Source: Psychromicrobium lacuslunae (GTDB lineage Bacteria > Actinomycetota > Actinomycetes > Actinomycetales > Micrococcaceae). From it: a stretch of 64,000 nt of DNA. Numbering within the stretch: position 1 is the stretch's first letter; each line of letters begins with the position of its first letter. Location: positions 2,232,001 through 2,296,000 of the forward strand of contig NZ_CP011005.1 in NCBI RefSeq assembly GCF_000950575.1, given 5' to 3'. Below the pieces are notes generated by a model that saw only the letters and a program-made list of their open reading frames with translations, searched no databases and was not told the DNA's origin. A program made the position numbers and the translations under genes. Of the stretch, positions 8,464 through 17,309 are shown one piece after another.

Positions 8464-9712
8464 CTAGCCGGAGGGCTGTCATTAATCCCAGTGTGGCGAG
8501 CAACCAGCTCGCCGGGTTGGAACCCGTCGCCAATACCAGTACGACAGCGGTTACCGCGAGCAAGATCGCCAGCACCACATGCCGTGAATCACCACCGCTC
8601 ACTGCTTGGCTGGGCAATTTCTCAAATCGACTCAGGTAGCCCGCCAAAGGAATCACCACGGCGAGTAAGGTTGTTAGCCAAATGCCCCGGCTAGCCCACC
8701 AAGCGAGGCTGAGCGGCTCCGGCATGGGAGAGCCGATCAGTAGCATGAGACCGATCAAACCGGCCATCGCGCTGGCGTGCCAGAGATAGATGGTCAACGA
8801 GTTTGTATTGGCAAAGTCGCTCGCCCGGCGAAGCCGCGGGCGCTCGGCGCACCGTTGCAAAGCTGTCCGGTTAATTTCCAATAGTGCAAGCTGGGCCATC
8901 CCAAGCAATACGAGCGGGAAGCGGGGTGGATTCAGATTTGTCAGCATATCCAGCGGCCACCAGGCCAACGCGGCACCGGCCAGTAATAGCCCTAATGCTC
9001 CGGCAAAAATCATCACTAGTGTCAGCCGCGACAACCTCATGCCCTGAGCGACAAAGAAGCCAATCTGCTGCATTAAAGCCCAGACGAAGATCAGGTTCGC
9101 AAAGCCAATACCCTCGATACCAGTGCCTGCTCGCAGTAGATCGACAGCGATCACGGCTACTAACAAAGCGCCAACTGTGAGCCAGGGAGCCCGACGATGA
9201 GCCGCTGCCATCACCGGCACCACGGCGGAGCAACCCAAATAGACGGCCAGAAACCACATTGGCTGCGAGATTCTGAAGCCGATTTGGCCTAGCAAGTCGG
9301 CGGGTACCCCGCTGGCAGCGAGGAGCACCAGCCCTAGGCCAACCACGCCAAACACCACGATGGCAGGTCGGCCCAGCCTGAGCAATCGTTCGCGAATGAA
9401 GCTACCAGCTGAGCGCCCGGCTTGTCGGCGTCGTTCCCAAGCGCCAAAGCTGGAAAAGCCACCCAGGATGAAAAACAGCGGCATCACCTGGAGGAAAAGC
9501 GACAGCACCGGGAAAAATGCTTGGCCTTCGAAGGCATTAGTGACCTGCCAACCGCGTACCGGGTCCAGTTGCACGCCCATCATAATGCCGTGAAAAAGTA
9601 CCACCACTAGCAGGCAGACCGCCCTGGCTAAATCCACCACCACATCGCGGCGCACCGCCGTATTGTGGGCATCACCGGGGCTAGCTGCCGGTCGAGAAAG
9701 AAGCTGCGTCAT
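8372..9712 (-). CDS. Acyltransferase family 3 membrane protein
   Basis: A 446-residue polytopic protein of the acyltransferase-3 family, with about ten membrane segments. The N-terminal [18 protein letters not shown] contains the His expected near the catalytic centre of membrane O-acyltransferases. [19 protein letters not shown] and [15 protein letters not shown] are further family signatures. These enzymes transfer acyl groups to cell-envelope sugars or lipids. The last 30 or so residues ([18 protein letters not shown] onward) are hydrophilic and antisense to yajQ. They may be a non-conserved read-through tail. The gene stands alone. Confidence 0.85.
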   Translation of the reverse strand: MTQLLSRPAASPGDAHNTAVRRDVVVDLARAVCLLVVVLFHGIMMGVQLDPVRGWQVTNAFEGQAFFPVLSLFLQVMPLFFILGGFSSFGAWERRRQAGRSAGSFIRERLLRLGRPAIVVFGVVGLGLVLLAASGVPADLLGQIGFRISQPMWFLAVYLGCSAVVPVMAAAHRRAPWLTVGALLVAVIAVDLLRAGTGIEGIGFANLIFVWALMQQIGFFVAQGMRLSRLTLVMIFAGALGLLLAGAALAWWPLDMLTNLNPPRFPLVLLGMAQLALLEINRTALQRCAERPRLRRASDFANTNSLTIYLWHASAMAGLIGLMLLIGSPMPEPLSLAWWASRGIWLTTLLAVVIPLAGYLSRFEKLPSQAVSGGDSRHVVLAILLAVTAVVLVLATGSNPASWLLATLGLMTALRLASGGSRTADLRPQRFSGEPWWLAGRRAILS

Positions 9713-9922
9713 GGCTGTCTCCTGAGAAATAATCTGCTATCTCTCAGCAGACTAAGAACCGGTTTTCCCAGTGCACATCGCTCAGCGGAGCGATTCTCTC
9801 CCCCTACCCCGGTATGGTCGCGGTCTCACAGCTAGCTCTGCGGGGTGAAGCATTGAATCGAGGCCTGCTCCGACATAGGGTCTAGGTGAGATGACATCGG
9901 TCATCAAGGAAGAGGAGCGATA

Positions 9923-10699
9923 ATGACGACATCTGAAATCCCGGCTGGAGCGCCCTGCTGGATTGACTTGATGACCTCCGATCTGGAGAAGTCCAAAAAC
10001 TTCTACACCGCGCTTTTCGACTGGACCTACGAAACCGGCGACGAAGAAAAATACGGCGGCTATGTAGTGGCCTCAAAGGACGGCAAGAGCGTCGCTGGTT
10101 TAATGCAGAACGCCCCAGACTCGGGCTATCCGGACGTCTGGAGCACCTATCTGCGCTCCGATGACATCGATAAGACAGCGGAACTTGCGGCGGCTAATGG
10201 CGGGCAGGTCTATCTGGCCCCGATGGAAGTCCCCGAACAGGGCAAAATGGGTATGGTCGGCGACCCGGCCGGAGCTGCGGTTGGCGTCTGGGAGTTCGGT
10301 GGTCACACCGGTTTCCAACTCCAGGCAGCTATCGGCGCCCCGGCCTGGTTCGAGCTGCACAGCAAGAACTATCAGGCCTCCCTAGACTTCCTCAAAGATA
10401 CTTTCGGCTGGCAGCCCAGCACCATGTCAGACACCGAGGAATTTCGTTACAGCACCCTCGGAGAAGGCGATGACGCCCGTGCCGGCGTGATGGATTCCTC
10501 CGGATTCCTGCCCGAAGGCGTTCCCTCACACTGGGAGATTTACTTCGATGTCGCCAATGTCGATGAAAGCGTCGCCAAAGCCCTAGCGTTGGGCGCCCAG
10601 GTGATTCAAGAAGCCGAAGACACCCCCTTCGGCCGAATGGTCGGCCTGACTGACCCGACCGGAGCGGCTTTCAAACTGATCGAGCATCAGGATAGCTAA
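9923..10699 (+). CDS. VOC-superfamily protein with two glyoxalase-like domains
   Basis: A 258-residue soluble protein with two vicinal-oxygen-chelate repeats. The first, about residues 8-120, begins PCWIDLMTSDLEKSKNFYTALFDW. The second, about 135-256, begins PAWFELHSKNYQASLDFLKDTFGW. Both end with a DPXGA motif (GDPAGAAVGVWE, TDPTGAAFKLIE). It resembles actinobacterial proteins of the CFP-30B and lactoylglutathione-lyase-like group. Enzyme activity and substrate are not predictable. The start is well supported by GAGGAG upstream. It stands alone and is followed by a hairpin. Confidence 0.85.
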   Translation: MTTSEIPAGAPCWIDLMTSDLEKSKNFYTALFDWTYETGDEEKYGGYVVASKDGKSVAGLMQNAPDSGYPDVWSTYLRSDDIDKTAELAAANGGQVYLAPMEVPEQGKMGMVGDPAGAAVGVWEFGGHTGFQLQAAIGAPAWFELHSKNYQASLDFLKDTFGWQPSTMSDTEEFRYSTLGEGDDARAGVMDSSGFLPEGVPSHWEIYFDVANVDESVAKALALGAQVIQEAEDTPFGRMVGLTDPTGAAFKLIEHQDS

Positions 10700-10714
10700 A
10701 CCAAGGAACTAAAT

Positions 10715-10751
10715 TATGGCCTGCCAACCCTAGCTGGGCTGGCAGGCCATA
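10715..10751 (+). terminator. Terminator-like hairpin after the VOC gene
   Basis: A 12-bp perfect outer stem (TATGGCCTGCCA and its complement) is extended by three further pairs after one mismatch. There is no clear T tract on either strand. Placement 16 bp after the stop codon and before the convergent response regulator supports a termination role. Confidence 0.6.
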
Positions 10752-10815
10752 GGCATCCCTTCGGCATCACTGATGACCCGCCGGACGCTCCGTGCAGCGA
10801 TTCGGCCAAACTCGG

Positions 10816-11472
10816 CTAAGCGGGTTCCACCAGGCCGGTGTCGTAGGCAAGCACCACCGCTTGGACACGATCTCTCAGGTCCAGCTTGGTGAAAAGCTTT
10901 GAAACATGTGTCTTCACAGTCTGCTCAGCGATAAAAAGTTCGGCGGCGATCTCCTGGTTGGAGAGCCCGCGGCCGACCAGGGTGAGCACTTCGCGTTCCC
11001 GTTCGGTCAAACCGTTCAACCGAGCGGTGTGCACAGCGGTTCGCGGTCGGCTCCTACTGAAATTTTCGATCAGTCTCTTAGTCACACTGGGCGCAAGCAG
11101 GGCCTCACCGGCTGCCACCACCCGTACCGCCGAGACCAGCTCATCGGCAAGGGCATCTTTGAGTAAGAAACCACTGGCCCCCAGCGCGAGCGCCTCATAG
11201 ACGTAATCGTCGATGTCGAAGGTGGTGAGCATCAGCACCTTCGTGCCGTAGTTCGCGGCGATGATCTTTTCGGCCGCCTGCAAGCCATTCAGCTCGGGCA
11301 TCCGCACATCCAAGAGCACAACGTCGGGATGCAGCTTGGCGCACAGCGTCACGGCTTCCTGCCCGTCCTCCGCCTGGCCAAGCACTTCAATGTCTTGTTG
11401 CGCGTTCAGTAAGGCGGCAAAGCCAGCCCTGACCATCGCCTGATCGTCGGCCAATACCGCGGTGATTGTCAC
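10816..11472 (-). CDS. NarL/LuxR-type response regulator
   Basis: A 218-residue regulator with a receiver domain at residues 1-120, phosphorylation site Asp55 in VVLLDVRMPE and the conserved Lys in GFLLKDA. A LuxR helix-turn-helix at about 150-212 contains LTEREREVLTLVGRGLSNQEIA and the recognition helix TVKTHVSKLFTKL. It is the partner of the histidine kinase whose gene overlaps its start by 4 bp. The signal and target genes are unknown, since no transporter operon is adjacent. Confidence 0.95.
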   Translation of the reverse strand: MTITAVLADDQAMVRAGFAALLNAQQDIEVLGQAEDGQEAVTLCAKLHPDVVLLDVRMPELNGLQAAEKIIAANYGTKVLMLTTFDIDDYVYEALALGASGFLLKDALADELVSAVRVVAAGEALLAPSVTKRLIENFSRSRPRTAVHTARLNGLTEREREVLTLVGRGLSNQEIAAELFIAEQTVKTHVSKLFTKLDLRDRVQAVVLAYDTGLVEPA

Positions 11473-12656
11473 GAATTCGTCCTTTGCGCTGGATCACTCA
11501 TCGGCCCCAGGCTGCGCGGTAACCGTGCCTCAACCCGGAATCCTCCATTGCCTGAAGGGCCATACTCGAGCGTACCGCCAACAGCTTGGGTCCGCTCACG
11601 CATCCCGATCAAGCCATGGCCACCGGTCTTCTCGGTGGAAAGAGCACTCGTTGCCTTGTTTTCCACTAACACCACTAATTGCTTTGAGCTCTGACTAATC
11701 CGCACCGTGGCGCGAGAATTTGGTGCATGTCGCACCACATTGCTCAGTGCCTCCTGGACGATCCGATACACCGTCAGACCCAATACCGGCCCGGGCGTGA
11801 AGTTGTCGGGTAAGGAAATATCAACCGCAATACCAGCACGACGGATCGATTCAACTAGCGCTTTCAGATCGCTCACCCCGGGCTGCGGCCGGGTTTCACC
11901 TTGGCCATCCTCGGCCCGCAGCACCCCTAGAATGTGCCGCATCTCCGTCATGGCACGGCGTGAATGCTCGGCAATTTCATCAAACTCGGCGACCACCCTG
12001 CTATCCAGCTCGGGGTAACGATAGCGAGCCGTGGTGGCTTGCACGGTGACCAGTGACATCCCGTGAGCGACCACGTCATGCAGTTCGCGGGCAATGCCTG
12101 CCCGGTCCTCAACGATCTGCCTACGGGCAACCTCACTGGCGCTGACGCTACGCTCCACGGTGAGCTGCGCACGAATTAGCTGCCACTGCCGGGCAATGAT
12201 TGAAGCGAGCAGCAAGCCGAATCCAACCGCGGCGAAAACCACCAGACTTCCCGTTTCCGGGGTGCCGAATTGCACGCCGCGGATCCAGGAGCCGCCGTAG
12301 GTCACGGCGGCCAGAGTTCCTAACCAGCACAAGGTCGCTACATACCAGGGGGCACGCAAACCGCAGATCACAATAATCGCGAGCTGAGTCAGCATCCCGA
12401 TCACTGTGAACGGGCCGACTGCGCCCTCAGCGGGTTGAATAAACACCGAGGTGGCCAGGACGGCGAGCAGCGAAATCACCATACCGGTCCAGGCCTGGAA
12501 ATAGCTGAGCAGCAAGCTGCCGGCATGCACGGCCGCTAGGAGCAGGCCGAGCACAATGTTCATGCCATAGATCGTGGTGTTCAGCGAAGCTGATACCGCT
12601 AAGACGACGAGCGCAGCTGAAAACAACAGAATCCGATCCCAACGGATTCTACGCAA
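11469..12656 (-). CDS. NarL-type sensor histidine kinase (HisKA_3)
   Basis: A 395-residue membrane kinase. About six hydrophobic segments fill residues 8-155. The dimerisation/phosphoacceptor helix follows, with His193 in GIARELHDVVAHGMSLV. The ATPase domain has an N box at VYRIVQEALSNVVRHAP and G box GGHGLIGMRERTQAVGG. The nearest acceptable start is a TTG at 12656 with no visible ribosome-binding site. The frame stays open another 41 codons upstream through a very basic stretch without ATG, GTG or TTG, so the true N-terminus is uncertain. It is coupled to the response regulator by a 4-bp overlap. Confidence 0.9.
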   Translation of the reverse strand: MRRIRWDRILLFSAALVVLAVSASLNTTIYGMNIVLGLLLAAVHAGSLLLSYFQAWTGMVISLLAVLATSVFIQPAEGAVGPFTVIGMLTQLAIIVICGLRAPWYVATLCWLGTLAAVTYGGSWIRGVQFGTPETGSLVVFAAVGFGLLLASIIARQWQLIRAQLTVERSVSASEVARRQIVEDRAGIARELHDVVAHGMSLVTVQATTARYRYPELDSRVVAEFDEIAEHSRRAMTEMRHILGVLRAEDGQGETRPQPGVSDLKALVESIRRAGIAVDISLPDNFTPGPVLGLTVYRIVQEALSNVVRHAPNSRATVRISQSSKQLVVLVENKATSALSTEKTGGHGLIGMRERTQAVGGTLEYGPSGNGGFRVEARLPRSLGPMSDPAQRTNS

Positions 12657-12765
12657 GGACCGGAAACGCTGAGCGGGAAGCGCCGTGGCCTTGACCTCAG
12701 TCTTAACCTTAGTCTTAGTCCGAGCAACCCAGCGTCGAGGAAGGAGCTTAGGCTTGCCTGGTGGC

Positions 12766-13458
12766 TTAGTTTTCTTCAGCGCTCAGCCCTTCCAGATCAG
12801 GACCGTCATGCTTGCTGTCGGCAAGGCTTGGCCCACCGGCTGGTTCGGCGGTCCAGGACACCAGTCGCCATGGCCGTGCAGCATCATCATTATCGTCAGG
12901 ATTGTCATAGTCCAAGATCACTACACCGGTGTTGCTGAGATCGTACTGCTGTGGGTTCTGCAGGTCAGCATTGGCCGCCCGGCTAGCCGCCCAAATACGG
13001 ATCATTGCACCATGGCTAATAATTGCAGCGCTGCGATGACCCGCGTCGAGCGCCTCTTGCACAACCTCGTCGAACCGTTCCAGCACTTCGGTGCCGGTCT
13101 CACCACCGGGCATCCGCAACTCCGGTTGCCCCACTACCCAGCCGAAAACCACTGTGAGATATTTCTTGATCGACGCTAGGTCCCCTGCCATTTCTAATTC
13201 TCCGGCAGCGATTTCTCTGACACCTTCGCGCACCTGCAATTCCAGGGAGCGTTCATCGGCCAGCGGTTGGGCGGTTTGCTGGGCGCGCAAGGCCACCGAA
13301 GAATAGATGGCATCCAGCGGCTGATCGGCGAGGGCCGGCACCAGGGCCCGTGCCTGCTCAGAGCCGAGATCGGTCAAAGCGGGCCCAGGCATCGCAGTGT
13401 CCAGAAGTCTGCGAACATTAGATGGGGTTTGGCCATGACGGATCAGAATCAGACGCAT
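12766..13458 (-). CDS. Histidine phosphatase (phosphoglycerate mutase-like)
   Basis: A 230-residue branch-1 histidine phosphatase beginning MRLILIRHGQTPSNVRRLLD, with the RHG phosphohistidine motif at residues 7-9. The second catalytic His is in AAIISHGAMIRIWAA. The expected acidic residue lies in GVREIAAGELEMAG. The frame is open far upstream of 13458, but the family start is clear. The C-terminal 45 residues are acidic and poorly structured. It could act on phosphoglycerate, a sugar phosphate or another metabolite phosphate. It lies on the same strand as the MFS gene, 16 bp downstream of it, and may be co-transcribed. Confidence 0.9.
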   Translation of the reverse strand: MRLILIRHGQTPSNVRRLLDTAMPGPALTDLGSEQARALVPALADQPLDAIYSSVALRAQQTAQPLADERSLELQVREGVREIAAGELEMAGDLASIKKYLTVVFGWVVGQPELRMPGGETGTEVLERFDEVVQEALDAGHRSAAIISHGAMIRIWAASRAANADLQNPQQYDLSNTGVVILDYDNPDDNDDAARPWRLVSWTAEPAGGPSLADSKHDGPDLEGLSAEEN

Positions 13459-13474
13459 ATCCCTATTCTGACAT

Positions 13475-14749
13475 CTAAGGTTCAGGGGTTCGCGCGTCAT
13501 AACGCAGGAATTTAGGCTGGGTTTTGAGCAGAATCCACAGCGCAGCCACGCAGAGCAGCCCGCCAAGTAGGGCCGCAAAGCCTTCACCGAATAACTGCCC
13601 GCCGGTGCCGGAAAACAGGTCGCCGAGCCGTGGGCCCCCAGCCACCACGACGATGAAGATGCCCTGCAGGCGTCCGCGTAACTGATCCGGGGTGGCCGAT
13701 TGCAGGATGGTGGACCGGAAGACGCCACTGATCGAATCCGCGATCCCCGAAATCACCAGAAGCAACACCGCAGGCCACAACCACGGCGAAACCTCCCCGC
13801 CCTGATGCTTACCCGCAAGCAGAACCACCGCACCCAACCCGGCTATTGCGGCGCCCCAGACGGTGATACAAATACCAACTGCCAAGCCCTGCCGGTGCAC
13901 CCGACCCAAGGGGCCCGAGAACAGCGCCGCTAGTAGTGAGCCGATTGCCACCGCGGCAAGTAATAGACCGGCGGTGGCATCCCCACCGCCGAGCCATACC
14001 GCACCCATCGCCGGGAAAAGGGCCTTCGGCATGGCGAAGATCATGGCGCACAGATCGACCAGGAACGTCATCCGGATATTGGGGCGTAGCGCCAGGAACT
14101 GAAACCCTTCAAAGACCGAGCGCAAGCCCGCCTTGCGGACCTGATCACCCTCGGGCGGCATTGCGGGAAGTCTGAAAACCGCCCAGAGCGCGGCGGTAAA
14201 GGTGAGCACATCAATCAGGTACGTCCAGCCGTAGCCGACATGGCTGACCAAGAAGCCGGCCAGCAGCGGGCCAATACTCATACCGACGCCAAAGACAATC
14301 ATGTTCAAAGCGTTTGCCGCTGGCAATAACTCCGGACGTACCAGCCGGGGGATGATTGCGCTCCGGGCGGATTGGTTAATGCCCATCGCAGCGCTTTGCA
14401 GACCCGCAAAAACATAGAGGATCCAAGGCTGGCCAAGTCCTAACCAGGCCTGAGCAGCGACCCCGATGGTGATAATCCAGAGTGCGGCAGCGGAATACAA
14501 GGCCACCTTGCGGCGGTCGTGGGCATCGACAATTGACCCACCGTAAAGCCCTGCAATAATCAACGGAACCAGCGAGAATATGCCAAGCAGGCCGACCGCG
14601 AAAGTCGACTGGGTGAGCGCGTACACCTGGAGACTCATCGCCACCAGGGTGAGCTGCGACCCCACCGAAGAAAGCGCAACCCCCGTCCACATTCGGCGAT
14701 ACGCCGGGCTCTCCCGGAGCGGAGTCACGTCGGCCAGAAGTTTGCGCAC
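13475..14749 (-). CDS. MFS exporter of the EntS/MFS_3 type
   Basis: A 424-residue major facilitator with the N-terminus typical of the enterobactin-exporter-like group: YRRMWTGVALSSVGSQLTLVAMSLQVYALT. A motif-A-like loop GGSIVDAHDRRKVALY follows TM2, and a Q-G-F-A-type C-terminal signature is seen around LRGRLQGIFIVVVAGGPRLGDL. Twelve membrane segments are evident. The GTG start has a poor ribosome-binding site. It is followed at 16 bp by the histidine phosphatase. The substrate is not predictable; siderophores or drugs are known for relatives. Confidence 0.85.
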   Translation of the reverse strand: MRKLLADVTPLRESPAYRRMWTGVALSSVGSQLTLVAMSLQVYALTQSTFAVGLLGIFSLVPLIIAGLYGGSIVDAHDRRKVALYSAAALWIITIGVAAQAWLGLGQPWILYVFAGLQSAAMGINQSARSAIIPRLVRPELLPAANALNMIVFGVGMSIGPLLAGFLVSHVGYGWTYLIDVLTFTAALWAVFRLPAMPPEGDQVRKAGLRSVFEGFQFLALRPNIRMTFLVDLCAMIFAMPKALFPAMGAVWLGGGDATAGLLLAAVAIGSLLAALFSGPLGRVHRQGLAVGICITVWGAAIAGLGAVVLLAGKHQGGEVSPWLWPAVLLLVISGIADSISGVFRSTILQSATPDQLRGRLQGIFIVVVAGGPRLGDLFSGTGGQLFGEGFAALLGGLLCVAALWILLKTQPKFLRYDARTPEP

Positions 14750-14801
14750 CGGTCTAGCTTAATACCCCATAGGGTGCTTTGAACTCGGAAAGGTTAACCG
14801 C

Positions 14802-15710
14802 TCAGACTCCCTGACTCAGACTTGCTGAGATTTCGCGCAAGGCCCCAAGGACTGCCCTCACATTGCCCCTGGTCAATGCTTCAGGGCGCATTAAGCAATC
14901 GACTTGCCGCCCCAGTTGGGGAAACTCCAAGGGCCGCATCACCAGTCCGGGATAGCGCGTCTGATCCACCGTGAATCGCGGCATCAATGAGATACACGCC
15001 GCCGCCTCCACCACTCTGGCGGCGACGTAGAACTCGTTGATCCGGTGAACTATTTTTGCGGTTTCCCCATTGATACCGGCGATCTGTTCAATGGCGCCGC
15101 GGAGCGGAAAACCGTCATGCACCGCGAGCCAGGCTTCGCCACGAAGATCAGCAACTTGCAATACCTGCCTCTTCGCCAGCCGATGACCGGCGGGCATCGC
15201 AATATCCAGTGGTTCGAGGAACAAAGGCTCAACGTGCACCGTCGCTGGCCATTGGGCACCGCCTTGCAGACGGTGTCCGATCACTAAATCATAATCAGCG
15301 GTCAACCGCGGGAAGTGCTGCTGGGCGACGTCCTCATCGCTCAGCAGCAACTCAATGCCGTCTGGCTCATTGAACCGTTCGAGCAGCGCGGGGAAAAGCG
15401 CCCAACTAGCACTGTGATATGCGGCAATGCTCACCCTACCGGCCGGCTGCTGCTGAAATTGCTTGACCGCTTCGGTAGCCGAGCCGAGCGCGGATTCCAC
15501 CCGGACTGCTGCCGCGGCCAGCGCCCGTCCGGCGTCGGTCAAAGCGGTTCGTCGACCGTCCCGGTAGGTTAGGGCACATCCAGCGGCCCGCGCTAAGGCG
15601 CTGAGTTGTTGAGATACCGAAGAGGGTGTGACATGCATGGCCTGGGCGACGGCGGCGATGCTGCCACGGTCGCGCAACTCCCGGAGCGCTCTAAGTTGGC
15701 CTACTTCCAT
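14802..15710 (-). CDS. LysR-family transcriptional regulator
   Basis: A 302-residue LysR protein. The N-terminal helix-turn-helix (residues 1-60) reads LRALRELRDRGSIAAVAQAMHVTPSSVSQQLSALARAAG. The periplasmic-binding-protein-like effector domain begins around GRVSIAAYHSASWALFPALL. It is divergent from an EamA transporter gene, and an almost ideal LysR-type palindrome lies in the shared upstream region, so it probably regulates that transporter and itself. The inducer is unknown, perhaps an amino acid given the transporter class. Confidence 0.93.
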   Translation of the reverse strand: MEVGQLRALRELRDRGSIAAVAQAMHVTPSSVSQQLSALARAAGCALTYRDGRRTALTDAGRALAAAAVRVESALGSATEAVKQFQQQPAGRVSIAAYHSASWALFPALLERFNEPDGIELLLSDEDVAQQHFPRLTADYDLVIGHRLQGGAQWPATVHVEPLFLEPLDIAMPAGHRLAKRQVLQVADLRGEAWLAVHDGFPLRGAIEQIAGINGETAKIVHRINEFYVAARVVEAAACISLMPRFTVDQTRYPGLVMRPLEFPQLGRQVDCLMRPEALTRGNVRAVLGALREISASLSQGV

Positions 15711-15719
15711 ACCATTAAC

Positions 15720-15735
15720 ATTAGTTCAAACTAAT
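15720..15735. promoter_or_regulatory. LysR operator candidate
   Basis: ATTAGTTCAAACTAAT is a perfect 7-2-7 palindrome in the 83-bp gap between the divergent LysR and EamA genes. It contains the T-N11-A pattern preferred by LysR proteins. It lies 10 bp upstream of the LysR start, a usual site for autorepression and for activation of the divergent gene. Confidence 0.7.
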
Positions 15736-15793
15736 CTATTGGTCACAAAAACAGTAGCTTGTGCTCTTATTGCTGGCGCTGGAAGCTGAGGAT

Positions 15794-16753
15794 ATGAGAT
15801 CTCCTCAGTTGCCGGAAATCTGGCGAAGACTTCGGGTAGACGTTCTGCTAATCGCCGTTGCTGTGGTCTGGGGCAGCAGCTATTTGGCGGCAAAACAACT
15901 CACCGACTTCGCCAGTGTGCCAGCAATACTTTCGTTGCGCTTCATGATTGCCGCATTGGCGTTATTGGCGGTCTTCTCTTGGCTGCGAAAGAAGCGGCCA
16001 GGCCGGGCCGAACTACTGGTCGGGATCATTCTGGGATTCACTCAAGCGGCTATTCTGCTGCTCGAGACCTACGGTGTCTCGGTCACCAGCGCTACCAATG
16101 CGGGGCTGATCATTAGCCTGACCATCATCTTCACCCCCATCTTAGAATCGGCAGCTAATCGACGCTGGTTGCCGCCCGGATTCTTTGTCGCCGCCGTGGT
16201 CGCCGTGGTCGGAGTAGCCCTGCTGGTCTCTGACAACGGCTTCCGGTTACCAAATGCCGGAGACCTACTGATGCTTGCCGCCGCCGCTGTACGGGCCGGA
16301 CACGTCACCCTGATGGCGAAGCTGACTACCGGTAAATCCTTCGACTCACTCACCGTGACACTGTTGCAGAGCGCAGCGTGCGCAGCGCTCTTCACCGCCA
16401 TGGACCCGGGCGGCGCCATCAGCGCGGTGGTCAACTTTGGACTGCCTCAATGGCTCGGCGTGCTCTACCTCGGCTTGGCCTGCAGCGTCTTTGCCTTCCT
16501 GGTGCAGCTTTGGGCGATTCGGCAGACCTCGGCCTCCCGAGCCAGCCTGCTGATGGGCACCGAGCCGGTTTGGGCGGTGTTGATCGGCATCACGGTGGGC
16601 GGCGAGTTAATTGGCTGGCTTGGCGTCCTGGGTGCAGTGCTGATCATCGCGGCCTGCTACCTCGGGCAGCGCATTGAGGCCCGAAGCCGCGGTCTTCGGC
16701 AGCGGAAAAGAGTGTCAGCTAGAGCGCCGCAGCCGATCGATCAAGCTACTTAG
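15794..16753 (+). CDS. EamA/DMT-superfamily transporter
   Basis: A 319-residue permease with ten membrane segments arranged as two EamA repeats, beginning at VDVLLIAVAVVWGSSYLAAK and LGVLYLGLACSVFAFLVQLW. The ATG at 15794 is chosen because GAGG lies just upstream and an N-terminal cytoplasmic end is typical. An upstream TTG at 15761 is possible. The motif RASLLMGTEPVWAVLIG near TM9 is the conserved EamA exporter signature. Likely an exporter of amino acids or other small metabolites, controlled by the divergent LysR protein. Confidence 0.88.
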   Translation: MRSPQLPEIWRRLRVDVLLIAVAVVWGSSYLAAKQLTDFASVPAILSLRFMIAALALLAVFSWLRKKRPGRAELLVGIILGFTQAAILLLETYGVSVTSATNAGLIISLTIIFTPILESAANRRWLPPGFFVAAVVAVVGVALLVSDNGFRLPNAGDLLMLAAAAVRAGHVTLMAKLTTGKSFDSLTVTLLQSAACAALFTAMDPGGAISAVVNFGLPQWLGVLYLGLACSVFAFLVQLWAIRQTSASRASLLMGTEPVWAVLIGITVGGELIGWLGVLGAVLIIAACYLGQRIEARSRGLRQRKRVSARAPQPIDQAT

Positions 16754-16759
16754 GTTCAC

Positions 16760-16784
16760 CTTATTACGAATTACTCGGAATAAG
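16760..16784. promoter_or_regulatory. Fur/PerR-type operator candidate
   Basis: An AT-rich 25-bp dyad with CTTATT and AATAAG arms, 10 of 12 positions complementary, lies 15 bp before the Fur-family start. The position and composition fit autoregulation of a fur-catalase operon, as known for FurA-KatG in actinobacteria and PerR-KatA in firmicutes. Confidence 0.6.
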
Positions 16785-16799
16785 TGTTTGACTGGGTTT

Positions 16800-17309
16800 G
16801 TGACTGTGACCCTGGGCACTCAGCAGCCGGAAGGCGGCCCCTCCCAAGACTGGGAGAGCAGTCTGCGCGCGGCCGGCCGACGGGTCACTCGGCAGCGGCT
16901 GGCGGTACTCACCGCAGCTGATTCAGCGCCGCACCAGGACGCCGAACACATCTGGCAGGCCGCCAAGGCCGAATTGCCGGAGCTCACTCTGCAGAGCGTC
17001 TATACCGTGCTGGCTGATCTCACCGCACTCGATCTGCTACGGAAAATCGACCCGACCTCCGGCCCGGCTCGCTACGAAACCCGGGTGGGCGATAATCACC
17101 ACCACGCGGTCTGCATTAAATGCGGTCGTATCGAGGATGTGGATTGCGCAGTGGGGCATGCGCCCTGCCTTGAAGCGTCTTCTTCAACTATGCGTATCTT
17201 GCATGCCGAAGTGACTTTCTCGGGCATTTGCACCGACTGCACTGCCCAAGACCAAGCCATCCAAAATTTCACTCCACCGCACAGAAACACCAATCAAGGA
17301 GAGTCATGA
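16800..17309 (+). CDS. Fur-family regulator (FurA/PerR-like peroxide sensor)
   Basis: A protein of about 169 residues starting at one of two GTG codons (16800 or 16806). The winged helix spans [31 protein letters not shown] through the recognition segment [21 protein letters not shown]. The sensor/dimer half has the metal-binding region [17 protein letters not shown] and the structural-zinc partner CTDC. It overlaps the catalase start by 4 bp (ATGA), so it very probably represses catalase until peroxide oxidises the metal site. The pairing with catalase argues for a peroxide sensor over an iron-uptake Fur. Confidence 0.9.
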   Translation: MTVTLGTQQPEGGPSQDWESSLRAAGRRVTRQRLAVLTAADSAPHQDAEHIWQAAKAELPELTLQSVYTVLADLTALDLLRKIDPTSGPARYETRVGDNHHHAVCIKCGRIEDVDCAVGHAPCLEASSSTMRILHAEVTFSGICTDCTAQDQAIQNFTPPHRNTNQGES

